A stretch of DNA of 64,000 nt. Source: an uncultured bacterium. GTDB taxonomy: Bacteria > Bacteroidota > Bacteroidia > Bacteroidales > Bacteroidaceae. A program made the position numbers and the translations under genes. Position 1 is the stretch's first letter; each line of letters starts with the position of its first letter. This document shows, piece after piece, positions 23,453 through 32,951 of the stretch. Under the pieces are notes generated by a model. It was not told the DNA's origin. It saw only the letters and a list, made by a program, of their open reading frames with translations, and made no database searches. The stretch is from contig CAJMSE010000015.1 of the NCBI GenBank assembly GCA_905216025.1, positions 23,678 through 87,677 of the forward strand, written 5' to 3'.

Positions 23453-25465
23453 TCAGTTTGGCATGATGTCCTTGCCGAGTTTCCGTGCAAGGGTGTCACG
23501 GAGCAGCTGCGTATCCTTATGCTCCTGCATCAGCTGGCGTATGCGTTCCATGTCGTTGCCCGCCTGCCGGAGTTGCTGCTGTATGTCGGCGAGGTGCTGC
23601 TTGACGATTGCCATGCGGAAGTCGAGTATCAGATGGACCACGCGCTGGCGCAGCGTCGACGGCTTGTGCTGCGGCTGCAGGCTGCGGCTGAGCTGGTAGG
23701 GACTTATCGCGAGCTGGCCGGCAAGGCGGCTGACCTCCACGTCGGGGTGGTGCATGAAGTATGTCTCGGCACGGAACCCGTCGTCGTTGTTGTGCTCCAC
23801 GGCCTCGGCCAGTATCCTGTTATACAGCTCGTTGCTGAAGGCGAGGCCGTCCTGGGCGAGGTCGTAGTCGACAAACTGGGCCACGGAGAGGCTCACCGCA
23901 TGCCCGTCCTCGGTCTCAAGACCGTCGAAGATAATCTCCTCGCCGTGGCGGATGATGTTCTCTATGAGCATCCGCTCCACCTCCGACGAACGTTCCGCCT
24001 GCCCGTGCAGGCCGATGAGCGCACCCTGCGGCTCGGCCGTAGCTGCTCCTCCGGCGGCGGGGAACGGGTCTTCGCCGTCTTCCGGAGGCGGCATGGCCCC
24101 CTGACCGAGCTCACGCCGGCGCTGTTCGCGCTCTGCCTCCTTGGCCTTCTCTTCCCTGTTGCCGCGGATAAAGTTGTTCATCGTGCTGATGAGGGTCTGC
24201 TCGCTCATGGCCAGGCGGTGCGCACACTCGTGTATATAGGTGTCGCGCGTTATCTGATTGGGAATCACCGAGACGCTCTTCACTATGCTTCCGATAGCTT
24301 CCGACCGCTTCACGGGATCGGTGACGCCGCGCAGGAGCATGTCCGTCTTGAACTGGATGAAATCTGTCTGGTTGCTCTTTATATAGTCGGTGAACTCCGA
24401 AGCACTGTGCTTCCGTGAGAAGCTGTCGGGGTCGTCGCCGTCCGGAAGGATGAGCACGCGTATGTTCATGCCCTCCGACAGCAGCATGTCCGTACCGCGC
24501 ATGGCGGCGTGTATGCCGGCCTCGTCGCCGTCGTAGAGCAGCACCACGTTTGCCGTGAACCTGTGGAGCAGGCGTATCTGGTATATGCTGAGCGCCGTAC
24601 CGGAGTTTGCCACGACGTTCTCGATGCCGCACTGGTGCATCGCTATGACGTCGGTATAGCCCTCGACCATGTACACGCAGTCTTCCTTCACGATGGCGCG
24701 TTTGGCCTGATAGAGGCCGTAGAGCTCGTGGTCCTTATGATAGATGTCCGACTCGGGCGAGTTGACATACTTCTGCTGCACTCCCTTGGTGCGCGAGTCG
24801 AGCAGCCGTCCGCCGAAGGCGCTGACCTTGCCGCTGACGTTCAGCCACGGAAAGATGACACGGCCGGCATACCGGTCGACGAGTTCGCCGCTGTCCTTAC
24901 GGTAGCAGAGACCCGTCTTGACGAGGAACTCGGCCTTATATCCCTTGGCCAGGGCAGCCTCGGAGAGGGCGTTGCGCCGCACCGGGGCATAGCCGAGCTG
25001 GAACTTCTGCATGATGTCGTCGCGTATTCCGCGGCTCCTGAAGTACTGCTTGCCTATCGCCTGACCGTCGACATCGTTGTGCATGAAGTCGCGGAACCAG
25101 TCCTTGGCCCACTCGTTGACGATGAACATGCTCTCGCGCTCGTTCGCCTCGCGCCTCTCGTCGTCGGTGAGCTCGCGCTCCTTAATCTCTATGTTGTACT
25201 TCCGCGCAAGCCAGCGGAGCGCGTCGGGATAGGTCATCTGCTCGTGCTCCATGATGAAGTGCACGGCACTGCCGCCCTTGCCGCAGGCGAAGCACTTGCA
25301 CACGCCCTTGGAGGGAGACACGTAGAACGACGGCGTGGTGTCGTCGTGGAAAGGGCACAGGCCGACATAGTTCACGCCGCGCTTGCGCAACGTGACGAAC
25401 TCCGACACGACATCCACTATCTGGACGGCGTCGAGAATCTTCTCTACGGTAGCTCTGTCTATCAT
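23453..25465 (-). CDS. dnaG: DNA primase
   Basis: 670 residues. Makes RNA primers at the replication fork. The N-terminal CHC2-type zinc finger reads CPFHDDTTPSF and CKCFACGKGG. The RNA polymerase core follows, with the toprim motif YMVEGYTDVIAMHQ and the acidic LLYDGDEAGIHA. A C-terminal helicase-binding region is long and Gln/Arg-rich (about 560-670). The linker near 430-470 is Glu/Pro/Gly-rich. It starts 6 bp after the acetylesterase gene, which ties a carbohydrate gene to replication and cofactor genes in one transcript. Confidence 0.96.
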   Translation of the reverse strand: MIDRATVEKILDAVQIVDVVSEFVTLRKRGVNYVGLCPFHDDTTPSFYVSPSKGVCKCFACGKGGSAVHFIMEHEQMTYPDALRWLARKYNIEIKERELTDDERREANERESMFIVNEWAKDWFRDFMHNDVDGQAIGKQYFRSRGIRDDIMQKFQLGYAPVRRNALSEAALAKGYKAEFLVKTGLCYRKDSGELVDRYAGRVIFPWLNVSGKVSAFGGRLLDSRTKGVQQKYVNSPESDIYHKDHELYGLYQAKRAIVKEDCVYMVEGYTDVIAMHQCGIENVVANSGTALSIYQIRLLHRFTANVVLLYDGDEAGIHAAMRGTDMLLSEGMNIRVLILPDGDDPDSFSRKHSASEFTDYIKSNQTDFIQFKTDMLLRGVTDPVKRSEAIGSIVKSVSVIPNQITRDTYIHECAHRLAMSEQTLISTMNNFIRGNREEKAKEAEREQRRRELGQGAMPPPEDGEDPFPAAGGAATAEPQGALIGLHGQAERSSEVERMLIENIIRHGEEIIFDGLETEDGHAVSLSVAQFVDYDLAQDGLAFSNELYNRILAEAVEHNNDDGFRAETYFMHHPDVEVSRLAGQLAISPYQLSRSLQPQHKPSTLRQRVVHLILDFRMAIVKQHLADIQQQLRQAGNDMERIRQLMQEHKDTQLLRDTLARKLGKDIMPN

Positions 25466-25471
25466 CAGCCC

Positions 25472-27091
25472 TTACTTAAGATACTTCGCCAGCGGACTCT
25501 TGTTTGCCTTGAGACCCTTGGCTATGCTCTTCGCATTGGTTCTGGCGCCGAGCAGCGAGGTGTGCGTATGGTCGCGTTTGTAGTATTTCATGGCCTTCTC
25601 CTTGCTGCCGCACTTCTTGTCGAGATAGTCGGCGGTGATGTTATGGAGGTCGAGAAGCTCGGTGCCGGTGGCCTCGGCAACCTCACGATACCACTTGCCG
25701 TAGGTGTCGTTGCGGCGCTCTATCTTGCCCTTGGGCCACTCGTTGCGCGGCGTCAGCGACACGAGGATGGGCGTGGCACCCTTCTCGCGCACGTCCTGGA
25801 TGAACTTCTTGAGATACCATCCGAAGGTGTAGACCAGCTCGTAGCTGCCGTCTTTCTTCATCTTATATACGTGGGTGGAGTCTGAAGTGCCGGGAATCGT
25901 GCCGCGCTGACGGTCGCTGTCGATGGGTCCTATGTCGTTATGACCGAACTGGATGAGTACGAAGTCGCCCGGCTTAAGGCTGTTGTAGACCTGCTCCCAG
26001 CGGCCCTCGTTGAGGTAGGTACGCGTCGAGCGTCCGGCCTTGGCGCAGTTGACGCACGTTATTTTCTTTGCGTCGAAGACGGTATATGCCTGTGAGCCCC
26101 AGCCCCACATGCCGTCCTCGTCCTTATCCTCGTTCTTCACGGTGGAGTCGCCGGTGATGAAGACGACGGGCTTGCCCTCCTCGCGCTTCACTCCGACGAC
26201 GGGCAGGACCACGCCGCGCATCATCCCCTGCAGCCCGGCGAGCTGCGGGTCGCTGCTGGCGGCAATGCCCTCGGCGGCCGAACGGGCATTCAGCTCAGCG
26301 CCGAACTTGCTCGTATGTATGTTGTCCTTATAGAAATGGTAGCTCTCCTTCCACTTGCCGTACATGTCGAGTTTTGCCCCCGATATCTCGTTGAGGTCGA
26401 TGTAGGGCACTCCCTGCTCGCGGCCTATCTCCTCGAGCCATGCCCCCTGCGGCTTGCGCACTATCCGGCCGTCGTCGCCGTAGGCGTTGCGGGGTGTCAG
26501 CGACATGAGTATGGGGTGAGCTCCAGCCGCGCGGCAGTCGGCGATATACTTGCGCATGTATCCGCCGTAGGTATATACGGTCTCCTTGACGCCGGTCTCC
26601 TTGATGGTCACCTCCACCGAGTCGCGGCCCGTGCCCTTCAGAACGGAGCGTGCGCGGCCGCTGTCTATCGGGCCGCCGTCGTTGTGTCCTATCGAGATTA
26701 TCACCCAGTCGCCCGGCTTCAGCGCCTCGCGCACCGCCGGCCACAGCTGGTTATAGTATGTGCGGGTACTCATTCCGCCGAGCGCCTGGTTCTCGACGCT
26801 TATCTTCGACGGGTCGAAATATCTGTGGGCGAAGTATCCCCAGCCCCACTGTCCGTTATTGCCGTTGCCCAGCGTGCCGTTGCGCATCGTCGAGTTGCCG
26901 ATGAGAAACAGCACCGGAGACGAGCCGCGCCGTGTCGAGCCCGGCGCAGGACGTGCCATCAGGGCCTTGGCTATACTGTCGGGAGTGTTGTCCACCACCT
27001 TGTTCACATCTTCCAGCACCTCCGGCTTCTGTGCGAAGGCCATGGCGGTGGAAGCTCCGATGATTGCAATAATAGAAAGTAGTCTTTTCAT
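25472..27091 (-). CDS. Two-domain SGNH acetylesterase (rhamnogalacturonan acetylesterase-like, CE12)
   Basis: 539 residues with a signal peptide (MKRLLSIIAIIGASTAMAFA). Two SGNH-hydrolase domains in tandem. Domain 1 has GNST with Ser67, GHND with Asn137 and DNIH with Asp256/His259. Domain 2 has GDST with Ser316, GHND with Asn385 and DHTH with Asp507/His510. Both catalytic sets are complete; domain 1 has Asn in place of Asp in the GDS motif. CE12 enzymes deacetylate rhamnogalacturonan, but single-domain forms are more usual, so this is a fusion or internal duplication. It is packed between nadB and dnaG. Confidence 0.92.
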   Translation of the reverse strand: MKRLLSIIAIIGASTAMAFAQKPEVLEDVNKVVDNTPDSIAKALMARPAPGSTRRGSSPVLFLIGNSTMRNGTLGNGNNGQWGWGYFAHRYFDPSKISVENQALGGMSTRTYYNQLWPAVREALKPGDWVIISIGHNDGGPIDSGRARSVLKGTGRDSVEVTIKETGVKETVYTYGGYMRKYIADCRAAGAHPILMSLTPRNAYGDDGRIVRKPQGAWLEEIGREQGVPYIDLNEISGAKLDMYGKWKESYHFYKDNIHTSKFGAELNARSAAEGIAASSDPQLAGLQGMMRGVVLPVVGVKREEGKPVVFITGDSTVKNEDKDEDGMWGWGSQAYTVFDAKKITCVNCAKAGRSTRTYLNEGRWEQVYNSLKPGDFVLIQFGHNDIGPIDSDRQRGTIPGTSDSTHVYKMKKDGSYELVYTFGWYLKKFIQDVREKGATPILVSLTPRNEWPKGKIERRNDTYGKWYREVAEATGTELLDLHNITADYLDKKCGSKEKAMKYYKRDHTHTSLLGARTNAKSIAKGLKANKSPLAKYLK

Positions 27092-27133
27092 TATGTCTTG
27101 TTTTTAATAGTCATGAATAGTCCGCCACATCCC

Positions 27134-28723
27134 CTACTTCTTGTCGTAGGCGTGCAACGGGTAGTCTGTGGTATAGTGGAGGCCGCGGCACTCCTTGCGC
27201 TCAATGGCCCACCGGGTGATGAGATAGGCCACGTTAATCATGTTCCGCAGCTCACAGATGTCGCGGCTGGCCTTCACGCGCTTGAAGAGGCGTTCGGTTT
27301 CCTCGTACAACATGTCGAGGCGGTCCCAGGCACGGTGAAGCCGCAGGTCGCTGCGCACAATGCCGACATAGTTGCTCATTATCTGCGTCACCTCGCGCTG
27401 GCTTTGCGTTATGAGCACCTTCTCCTCGTTGGTCATGGTCCCTTCGTCGTTCCACTCGGGCACGCTGTCGTTGAAATCGTACTCGTCGACATGCGCCAGG
27501 GAGTGCTTCGCGGCAGCGTCGGCATAGACGACGGCCTCTATGAGCGAGTTGCTCGCCAGGCGGTTGCCGCCGTGCAGGCCGGTGCACGAGCACTCGCCGA
27601 TGGCATACAGCCGCTGGATTGACGACTGGCCGTTGAGGTCTACCTTTATTCCGCCGCACATGTAGTGCGCCGCCGGGCGCACGGGGATGTAGTCGGTGGT
27701 GATGTCGATGCCTATCGTCTTGCACTTGTGGTATATGTTCGGGAAGTGGCGGCGCGTCTCCTCGGCGTTCTTGTGGGTGACGTCGAGGCACACGTGGTCA
27801 AGTCCGTGAATCTTCATCTCCTTGTCGATGGCACGCGCCACGATGTCGCGCGGGGCGAGGGAGAGGCGTTCGTCATACTTCTCCATGAACGACTCGCCGT
27901 TCGGCAGGCGCAGTATGCCGCCATAACCGCGCATGGCCTCAGTGATGAGGAATGCCGGATGGGTCTCGCCCGGATTGTACAGTGCCGTGGGGTGGAACTG
28001 CACGAACTCCATGTCGGCCACCGTACCCTTTGCCCTGTATACCATCGCCTCGCCGTCGCCGGTGGCGATGACGGGGTTCGTCGTCGTCTGATATACGGCT
28101 CCGCAGCCGCCCGTGCACATGAGGGTGACCTTGCTCAGGTATGTGTCCACCTTCTCCGTGTCGGGGTTGAGCACGTATGCGCCGTAGCAGTTAATATATG
28201 GTGTGCGGCGCGTGACGCGCGCACCGAGATGGTGCTGAGTGATGATCTCCACGGCAAAGTGGTTCTCGCGCACCTCGATATCGGGGCAGGCGCGCACGGC
28301 GGCCATCAGTCCGCGCTGTATCTCGGCGCCGGTGTCGTCGGCATGGTGCAGTATGCGGAACTCAGAGTGTCCGCCCTCGCGGTGCAGGTCGAAGCAGCCG
28401 TCGTCGCGGCGGTCGAAGTTCACGCCCCACTCCACGAGCTCGCGTATCTGCGCCGGCGCGTTCCTGACGACCTGCTCCACGGCCCTGCGGTCGCTGATGA
28501 AGTCGCCGGCAACCATCGTATCCTCTATGTGCTTGTCGAAATTGTCAAGTTCCAGGTCCGTCACCGAGGCCACTCCGCCTTGTGCGAACGATGTGTTGGC
28601 CTCGTCGAGCGAGGTCTTGCATATAAGGCACACCTTGCCCTTATGCTCCCGTGCCACCTTCAGGGCATAGCTCATACCGGCCACTCCTGCGCCGATGATG
28701 AGAAAATCATACTTGAATACCAT
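27134..28723 (-). CDS. nadB: L-aspartate oxidase
   Basis: 529 residues. FAD enzyme that makes iminoaspartate, the first step of de novo NAD synthesis. The N-terminal dinucleotide fold is LIIGAGVAGMSYAL. The substrate/flavin regions are NTSFAQGGVASV and HREGGHSEFRILH. The C-terminal FAD motif is GECSCTGLHGGNRLASNSL. The frame extends to 28792, but the ATG at 28723 gives the family start. Minus-strand TACTTTTG at 28749-28756 is its promoter. nadA and nadC are not nearby. Confidence 0.95.
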   Translation of the reverse strand: MVFKYDFLIIGAGVAGMSYALKVAREHKGKVCLICKTSLDEANTSFAQGGVASVTDLELDNFDKHIEDTMVAGDFISDRRAVEQVVRNAPAQIRELVEWGVNFDRRDDGCFDLHREGGHSEFRILHHADDTGAEIQRGLMAAVRACPDIEVRENHFAVEIITQHHLGARVTRRTPYINCYGAYVLNPDTEKVDTYLSKVTLMCTGGCGAVYQTTTNPVIATGDGEAMVYRAKGTVADMEFVQFHPTALYNPGETHPAFLITEAMRGYGGILRLPNGESFMEKYDERLSLAPRDIVARAIDKEMKIHGLDHVCLDVTHKNAEETRRHFPNIYHKCKTIGIDITTDYIPVRPAAHYMCGGIKVDLNGQSSIQRLYAIGECSCTGLHGGNRLASNSLIEAVVYADAAAKHSLAHVDEYDFNDSVPEWNDEGTMTNEEKVLITQSQREVTQIMSNYVGIVRSDLRLHRAWDRLDMLYEETERLFKRVKASRDICELRNMINVAYLITRWAIERKECRGLHYTTDYPLHAYDKK

Positions 28724-28748
28724 TACGTTATTATTGTATTTCTGAATG

Positions 28749-28756
28749 CAAAAGTA
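28749..28756 (-). promoter_or_regulatory. -7 element of the nadB-led block
   Basis: TACTTTTG on the minus strand, 25 bp before the nadB ATG. No clear -33 TTTG was found. It probably drives the block nadB-acetylesterase-dnaG-queD-queE-cls. Confidence 0.6.
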
Positions 28757-28871
28757 ACTATTTTTATCCATAATGAGTAAGCGCCACGGCATTATTTTAG
28801 CACGGCAGGATTCCTCTTAGCGCATTATTGCATAATTGAATCATGATAAGACCACTTTTCAGGCCTTTCCT

Positions 28872-28902
28872 TTTGGTATCTGAAATAAAATAACTAACTT
28901 TG
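28872..28902 (+). promoter_or_regulatory. Promoter of the 29.0-kb gene
   Basis: TTTG at 28872-28875, 19 bp, TAACTTTG at 28895-28902. The ATG follows at 28972, leaving a leader of about 60 nt. Confidence 0.78.
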
Positions 28903-28971
28903 CAAGCAACTAAAAACAATATCATTATGGGTACAGATGCTTAGACACATGACCGACAAAAAGAAATTGGA

Positions 28972-29733
28972 ATGAATATCTATAATTTCTTAAAAGCATA
29001 CATTGGCCCTGCTTGTGCAGGGTTTGCTTCACTTTGTTCTATTGCGGGGGTTGCTTTGTTATTCATTAATAACAAATCCGCGTGTATCGCAGCATTAGCC
29101 GTTTTCTGTACGGGCATGTTGCTGATTATATACAAAATACTTAAAACCATCAACCGGCTGATACTTGAAAACTCCGACAAGGAGTATCGCAGCATCTCTT
29201 CTTTCTATATATATCAATCCAAAGACGGGCATAAATCCACATTCGAAGTGTACCGCCTTATCCAGTGCAAGCGCTTGTTCTTGACTGAAATCCCATATAA
29301 ATTCAAGTGGTCGGGTTCCAAGCAACCGGTTCTTACCTCAAGCATGCAGACAATAGAAGATGTCTGTCATAATGAAGATAAAAACAAATGGGACGGAGCC
29401 CGCATCAAATTCAAGAAACCTCTAAGGTATAATGAATGTACCGTGGTAAACATAAAAACCACCAATGACGATTTCGATGGTGCAGCAAAGCCATGGCTCA
29501 GTTGCAATTTGGAAACGCCAATAGAGATGATGCTGTTCCGTGTTATGCTTTCATACAAACAAGACGGATACAACAGGCAGGCCGTATTTGAGCGTAAAAG
29601 GATTGACACGGAGATTGACGGAGAATATGAATACATCGAAAGCGTGGACTTTAACACCGGCAACAAGTTGTATTCTTATTGCGCAATAAATCCCGAACCC
29701 GGTTACATCTACCGCCTTAGATGGGAAAAATAG
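28972..29733 (+). CDS. Unknown membrane-anchored protein
   Basis: 253 residues, not recognised. Two hydrophobic helices near the N-terminus (about 10-32 and 36-58) are followed by a soluble, strand-rich domain of about 190 residues with many Lys, Tyr and Trp. The soluble part ends in NPEPGYIYRLRWEK and contains no obvious catalytic motif. It is AT-rich, has its own promoter and lies between two housekeeping blocks, as an accessory single gene would. Confidence 0.72.
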   Translation: MNIYNFLKAYIGPACAGFASLCSIAGVALLFINNKSACIAALAVFCTGMLLIIYKILKTINRLILENSDKEYRSISSFYIYQSKDGHKSTFEVYRLIQCKRLFLTEIPYKFKWSGSKQPVLTSSMQTIEDVCHNEDKNKWDGARIKFKKPLRYNECTVVNIKTTNDDFDGAAKPWLSCNLETPIEMMLFRVMLSYKQDGYNRQAVFERKRIDTEIDGEYEYIESVDFNTGNKLYSYCAINPEPGYIYRLRWEK

Positions 29734-29820
29734 CATGCAAACGAATAGAAACAACGAATCCATTACGTTCTTTTCTATTCGTTTTCTTCCATCCCAAGAA
29801 TGTATTAAGCAAACAAATCC

Positions 29821-29851
29821 TTTGCTGTCTCGGCGAAATAGAGTAATTTTG
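29821..29851 (+). promoter_or_regulatory. dacB promoter
   Basis: TTTG at 29821-29824, 19 bp, TAATTTTG at 29844-29851. The dacB ATG follows 20 bp downstream. Confidence 0.75.
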
Positions 29852-29871
29852 TATCATCGAATGAATTGAAA

Positions 29872-31137
29872 ATGGACAGACTCTTACTTCTTATCATGCT
29901 CGCCGCCGCATCGCTGCGGGTGGCGGCACAGACGGACTTTACACAATACGAACGCGAGGAAGACACCGAGACTGAGGCCGCGGCCGACTCTCTGACAGCC
30001 GACACGACAGCCACCGGCGATGCCGCACTGCCCTGGCCGCAGGGTGCGCAGGCAGAGATTACGCGGCTGTTGGAGAGCGACATGTTCGCCACATCGCAGG
30101 TGGGACTGATGGTCTACGACCTCACGGCAGACAGCGCGATATACAGGCACAACGAGCGGCAGATGCTGCGGCCGGCATCCACGATGAAGGTGGTCACGGC
30201 GGTGGCGGCCATCGACCGCCTCGGCGGCTCGTACCAGTTCCGCACGTCGCTCTGCTACACGGGCACGATAGACAACGGCACGCTCACCGGCGACGTCTAC
30301 TGCGTGGGCGGTTTCGACCCGCTCTTCAACGGAGACGACATGAAGGCCTTTGTCGAGAGCATACGGCGGATGGGCGTCGACACGATAAGGGGCCGCATCG
30401 TGGCCGACAAGTCGATGAAGGACAGCGACAAGTTCGGCGAGGGATGGTGCTGGGACGACGACAACCCCACCCTCTCACCGCTGCTCATCTCGCGGCGCGA
30501 CAGGTTCACCGAGCGCTTCATCGAAGAGCTGCGCGAGGCGGGAATCGCCGTCGAGGCCTACGCCACCGAGGGCACGGCGCCGGGCAGCGCGTTCAGCATC
30601 TGCACGCGTTTCCACACCATTGATCAGGTGCTGATAAGGATGATGAAAGACAGCGACAACCTCTTTGCCGAGTCGATGTTCTACCAACTGGCGGCCGCCA
30701 CGGGCAACAGGCCGGCCAAGGCGTCGCACGCAAGGGAGGTGATACGCCGTCTGATACGCCGCACGGGCCTGAACCCGGCGGCATACAAGATTGCCGACGG
30801 CAGCGGGCTGTCGCTCTACAACTACGTGTCGGCCGAGCTGGAGGTGGCCCTTCTGCGCTATGCTTACCGCAACGCGAACATCTACAACCACCTCTACCAC
30901 TCGATGCCGGTGGCCGGACAGGACGGCACGCTGAAGCGCCGGATGAGAAACAACTTCGCCGACGGCAACGTGCATGCCAAGACGGGCACGCTGACGGGCA
31001 TCAGCTCGCTCGCCGGCTACTGCACCGCGGCCAACGGCCACACGCTCTGCTTCGCCATAATAAACCAGGGAGTGATGCACGGACGCAACGGAAAGGCTTT
31101 CCAAGACCGCGTCTGCACGGCGCTCTGCCGCCCGTGA
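29872..31137 (+). CDS. dacB: D-alanyl-D-alanine carboxypeptidase/endopeptidase (PBP4, peptidase S13)
   Basis: 421 residues, periplasmic. Signal peptide (MDRLLLLIMLAAASLRVAAQ), then an acidic Asp/Glu/Thr-rich linker of about 35 residues before the enzyme domain. Active-site motifs are S103-T-M-K106 in PASTMKVV, SDN in DSDNLFAES, and KTG in HAKTGTLTG. It trims peptidoglycan stem peptides. The TTG frame start six bases upstream is not needed. Confidence 0.93.
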   Translation: MDRLLLLIMLAAASLRVAAQTDFTQYEREEDTETEAAADSLTADTTATGDAALPWPQGAQAEITRLLESDMFATSQVGLMVYDLTADSAIYRHNERQMLRPASTMKVVTAVAAIDRLGGSYQFRTSLCYTGTIDNGTLTGDVYCVGGFDPLFNGDDMKAFVESIRRMGVDTIRGRIVADKSMKDSDKFGEGWCWDDDNPTLSPLLISRRDRFTERFIEELREAGIAVEAYATEGTAPGSAFSICTRFHTIDQVLIRMMKDSDNLFAESMFYQLAAATGNRPAKASHAREVIRRLIRRTGLNPAAYKIADGSGLSLYNYVSAELEVALLRYAYRNANIYNHLYHSMPVAGQDGTLKRRMRNNFADGNVHAKTGTLTGISSLAGYCTAANGHTLCFAIINQGVMHGRNGKAFQDRVCTALCRP

Positions 31138-31184
31138 CCGCAGCCCCGGCATACGGAAATGAATACTAACCGATAAAAGATATA

Positions 31185-32369
31185 ATGATGGAACGGATAG
31201 AATTATACGTTGAAGAGTTTATAAAGATGTGCGGACTGACCGGCAACTCAGTCGTGGTGATGCGGTTCACGCTGCTCGTGCTGGTGGCCGTGGTGCTGTC
31301 GGCACTGGCCGGAATACTGTTCCGCAAGATAGTGATACCGCTCACCATGAAGCTGACGGCACGCACGAAGACGACATGGGACGACGTGCTGCTGGGCAGA
31401 AAGACGCTCATCGCGGCCAGCAGGATAGTGCCGGCGGTGGTCATCTGGATTCTGCTGCCGATGATTTTCACACGTTTCGAACTCGTGCACGACCTGCTCG
31501 GACGGGCCACGGCGATATATATCACGGTGATGTCGGTGAACCTCGCCATCGTCGTCATCAACTCCCTGAAGCAGCTCAGCGGCGGCATAGACTCGTCGGT
31601 GCAGCAGTATTTCCACTCGTTCTGCGGCGTGCTGAAGATAGTGATGATATTCATCGCCGTGATAGTGGTGGTCTCGATACTGATAAACAAGAACCCGGCG
31701 ACGCTGTTTGCTGGTCTCGGAGCTACCTCTGCCATAATGATGCTCGTGTTCAAGGACACCATCTCGGGCCTCGTGGCCGGCATACGGCTGACGAGCAACG
31801 ACATGCTGCACAAGGGCGACTGGATAACGGTGCCGAAGGCGGGAGCCGACGGTAACGTGGAGGACATCACACTGACGACGGTGAAGGTGCGTAACTTCGA
31901 CAACACCATCGTCACCGTGACGCCGCAGACACTCGTCGACGACTCGTTCAAGAACTGGATAGGCATGCAGAACAGTCCCGGACGCCGCGTGGCACGCAGG
32001 ATATACTACGATTTCAGGTCGATACGTCCCTTAGGCGAGGTGCTGTGCGCATCGCTCACGGAGCACGGTTACTTCAAGGCCGGCGAGATAACGCCCGACA
32101 CCGTCAACCTCACCGCCTTCCGCCGGCATCTCGAGAAATATCTCGACGCACACCCGGAGGTGAACAACGACATGATGATAATGGTACATCAGCTTGAGCC
32201 TGCGGCGATGGGACTGCCCCTCGAGATGTATTTCTTCCTTACGGACAAGGACTGGCTGACGTATGAACACAACCGAGACAGCATCTTCGAGCACATCTAC
32301 GCCATCACGCCCGACTTCGGACTGAGAATCTATCAGCAGCAGATAGGCGGCGCGGCGCAGGACGCTTAA
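31185..32369 (+). CDS. MscS-family mechanosensitive ion channel (YbdG-like)
   Basis: 394 residues. Four to five N-terminal membrane helices, then the pore-lining segment ATLFAGLGATSAIMMLVFKD. The MscS beta domain has SGLVAGI, the family's GDWITVP and VRNFDNTIVTVTP. The C-terminal domain is longer than in MscS and ends with the FFLTDKDWLTYEHNRDSIFE text I associate with the YbdG/MscM type. It protects against osmotic downshift. It lies 47 bp after dacB and may be co-transcribed with it. A GC-rich terminator follows. Confidence 0.92.
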   Translation: MMERIELYVEEFIKMCGLTGNSVVVMRFTLLVLVAVVLSALAGILFRKIVIPLTMKLTARTKTTWDDVLLGRKTLIAASRIVPAVVIWILLPMIFTRFELVHDLLGRATAIYITVMSVNLAIVVINSLKQLSGGIDSSVQQYFHSFCGVLKIVMIFIAVIVVVSILINKNPATLFAGLGATSAIMMLVFKDTISGLVAGIRLTSNDMLHKGDWITVPKAGADGNVEDITLTTVKVRNFDNTIVTVTPQTLVDDSFKNWIGMQNSPGRRVARRIYYDFRSIRPLGEVLCASLTEHGYFKAGEITPDTVNLTAFRRHLEKYLDAHPEVNNDMMIMVHQLEPAAMGLPLEMYFFLTDKDWLTYEHNRDSIFEHIYAITPDFGLRIYQQQIGGAAQDA

Positions 32370-32388
32370 AACGTAACCTTAATGCAAC

Positions 32389-32420
32389 AAGGGCCTCCCG
32401 ACGGTGTCGCGGAGGCCCTT
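32389..32420 (+). terminator. Terminator of the dacB-mscS unit
   Basis: A perfect 10-bp stem AAGGGCCTCC / GGAGGCCCTT with a 12-base loop, starting 19 bp after the channel stop. The 3' stem ends in CTTT and runs straight into the 22-bp repeat array. Confidence 0.75.
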
Positions 32421-32548
32421 TGACGATGTAACGGAGCGTCCGTGACGGTGCGTCCGGTTGCCCGTCATCAGGTTCTGCCCGCTGTCAAACGCGTTTTTGA
32501 GAGCTTGCCTAAGTGTCTTTGAGAGCTGAGCTAAGCGCCTTTAAAATA
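32421..32548 (+). repeat. Array of degenerate 22-bp units, copy 2
   Basis: Units start at 32421 (TGACGATGTAACGGAG...), 32443 (TGACGGTGCGTCCGG...), 32465, 32487 (AAACGCGTTTTTGAGAGC), 32510 (TAAGTGTCTTTGAGAGC) and 32532. The order of the two unit types is the same as in copy 1. Confidence 0.7.
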
Positions 32549-32607
32549 CAAACGGAGTTTTTATAAAAATACCATGGCCGTGTATGCGGAGTTCTGCGAA
32601 AAAGGAT

Positions 32608-32615
32608 TATCTTTG
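32608..32615 (+). promoter_or_regulatory. -7 element of the MNT/HEPN pair
   Basis: TATCTTTG, 21 bp before the ATG at 32637. This placement is why the upstream in-frame ATG at 32574 is rejected as the start. Confidence 0.65.
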
Positions 32616-32636
32616 CAAATAGATAATGTAAACAGC

Positions 32637-32951
32637 ATGGATGAGAACGTTATAAGAAGCATCAAGGATGTTGCAAAGACGGCCCTGCCGGAAAACAGCA
32701 GGCTGCTGCTCTACGGGTCACGTGCCCGCGGAGACTCGCATGCCGGCTCAGACTGGGACTTGCTCATACTACTCGACAAGCCGCGGATTGAGGCCGACGA
32801 CTACGACAACGTCGCATTCCCCTTCACCATGCTCGGATGGGACATCAACGAGATGATAAGTCCGCACCTATACACAAAAAGGCAATGGGATTCATGGGCA
32901 TACAGCCCTTTCTATAAGAACGTCGAACGGGATAAAATAATACTTGTATGA
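32637..32951 (+). CDS. MNT-type nucleotidyltransferase, putative antitoxin
   Basis: 104 residues. Minimal nucleotidyltransferase domain with the exact signature GS-X10-DxD (GSRARGDSHAGSDWD, around residues 35-49). In type VII (HepT/MntA) systems this enzyme neutralises its HEPN partner by AMP transfer; that activity here is inferred. The gene overlaps the HEPN gene by 4 bp (ATGA), the usual tight coupling. Confidence 0.88.
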   Translation: MDENVIRSIKDVAKTALPENSRLLLYGSRARGDSHAGSDWDLLILLDKPRIEADDYDNVAFPFTMLGWDINEMISPHLYTKRQWDSWAYSPFYKNVERDKIILV

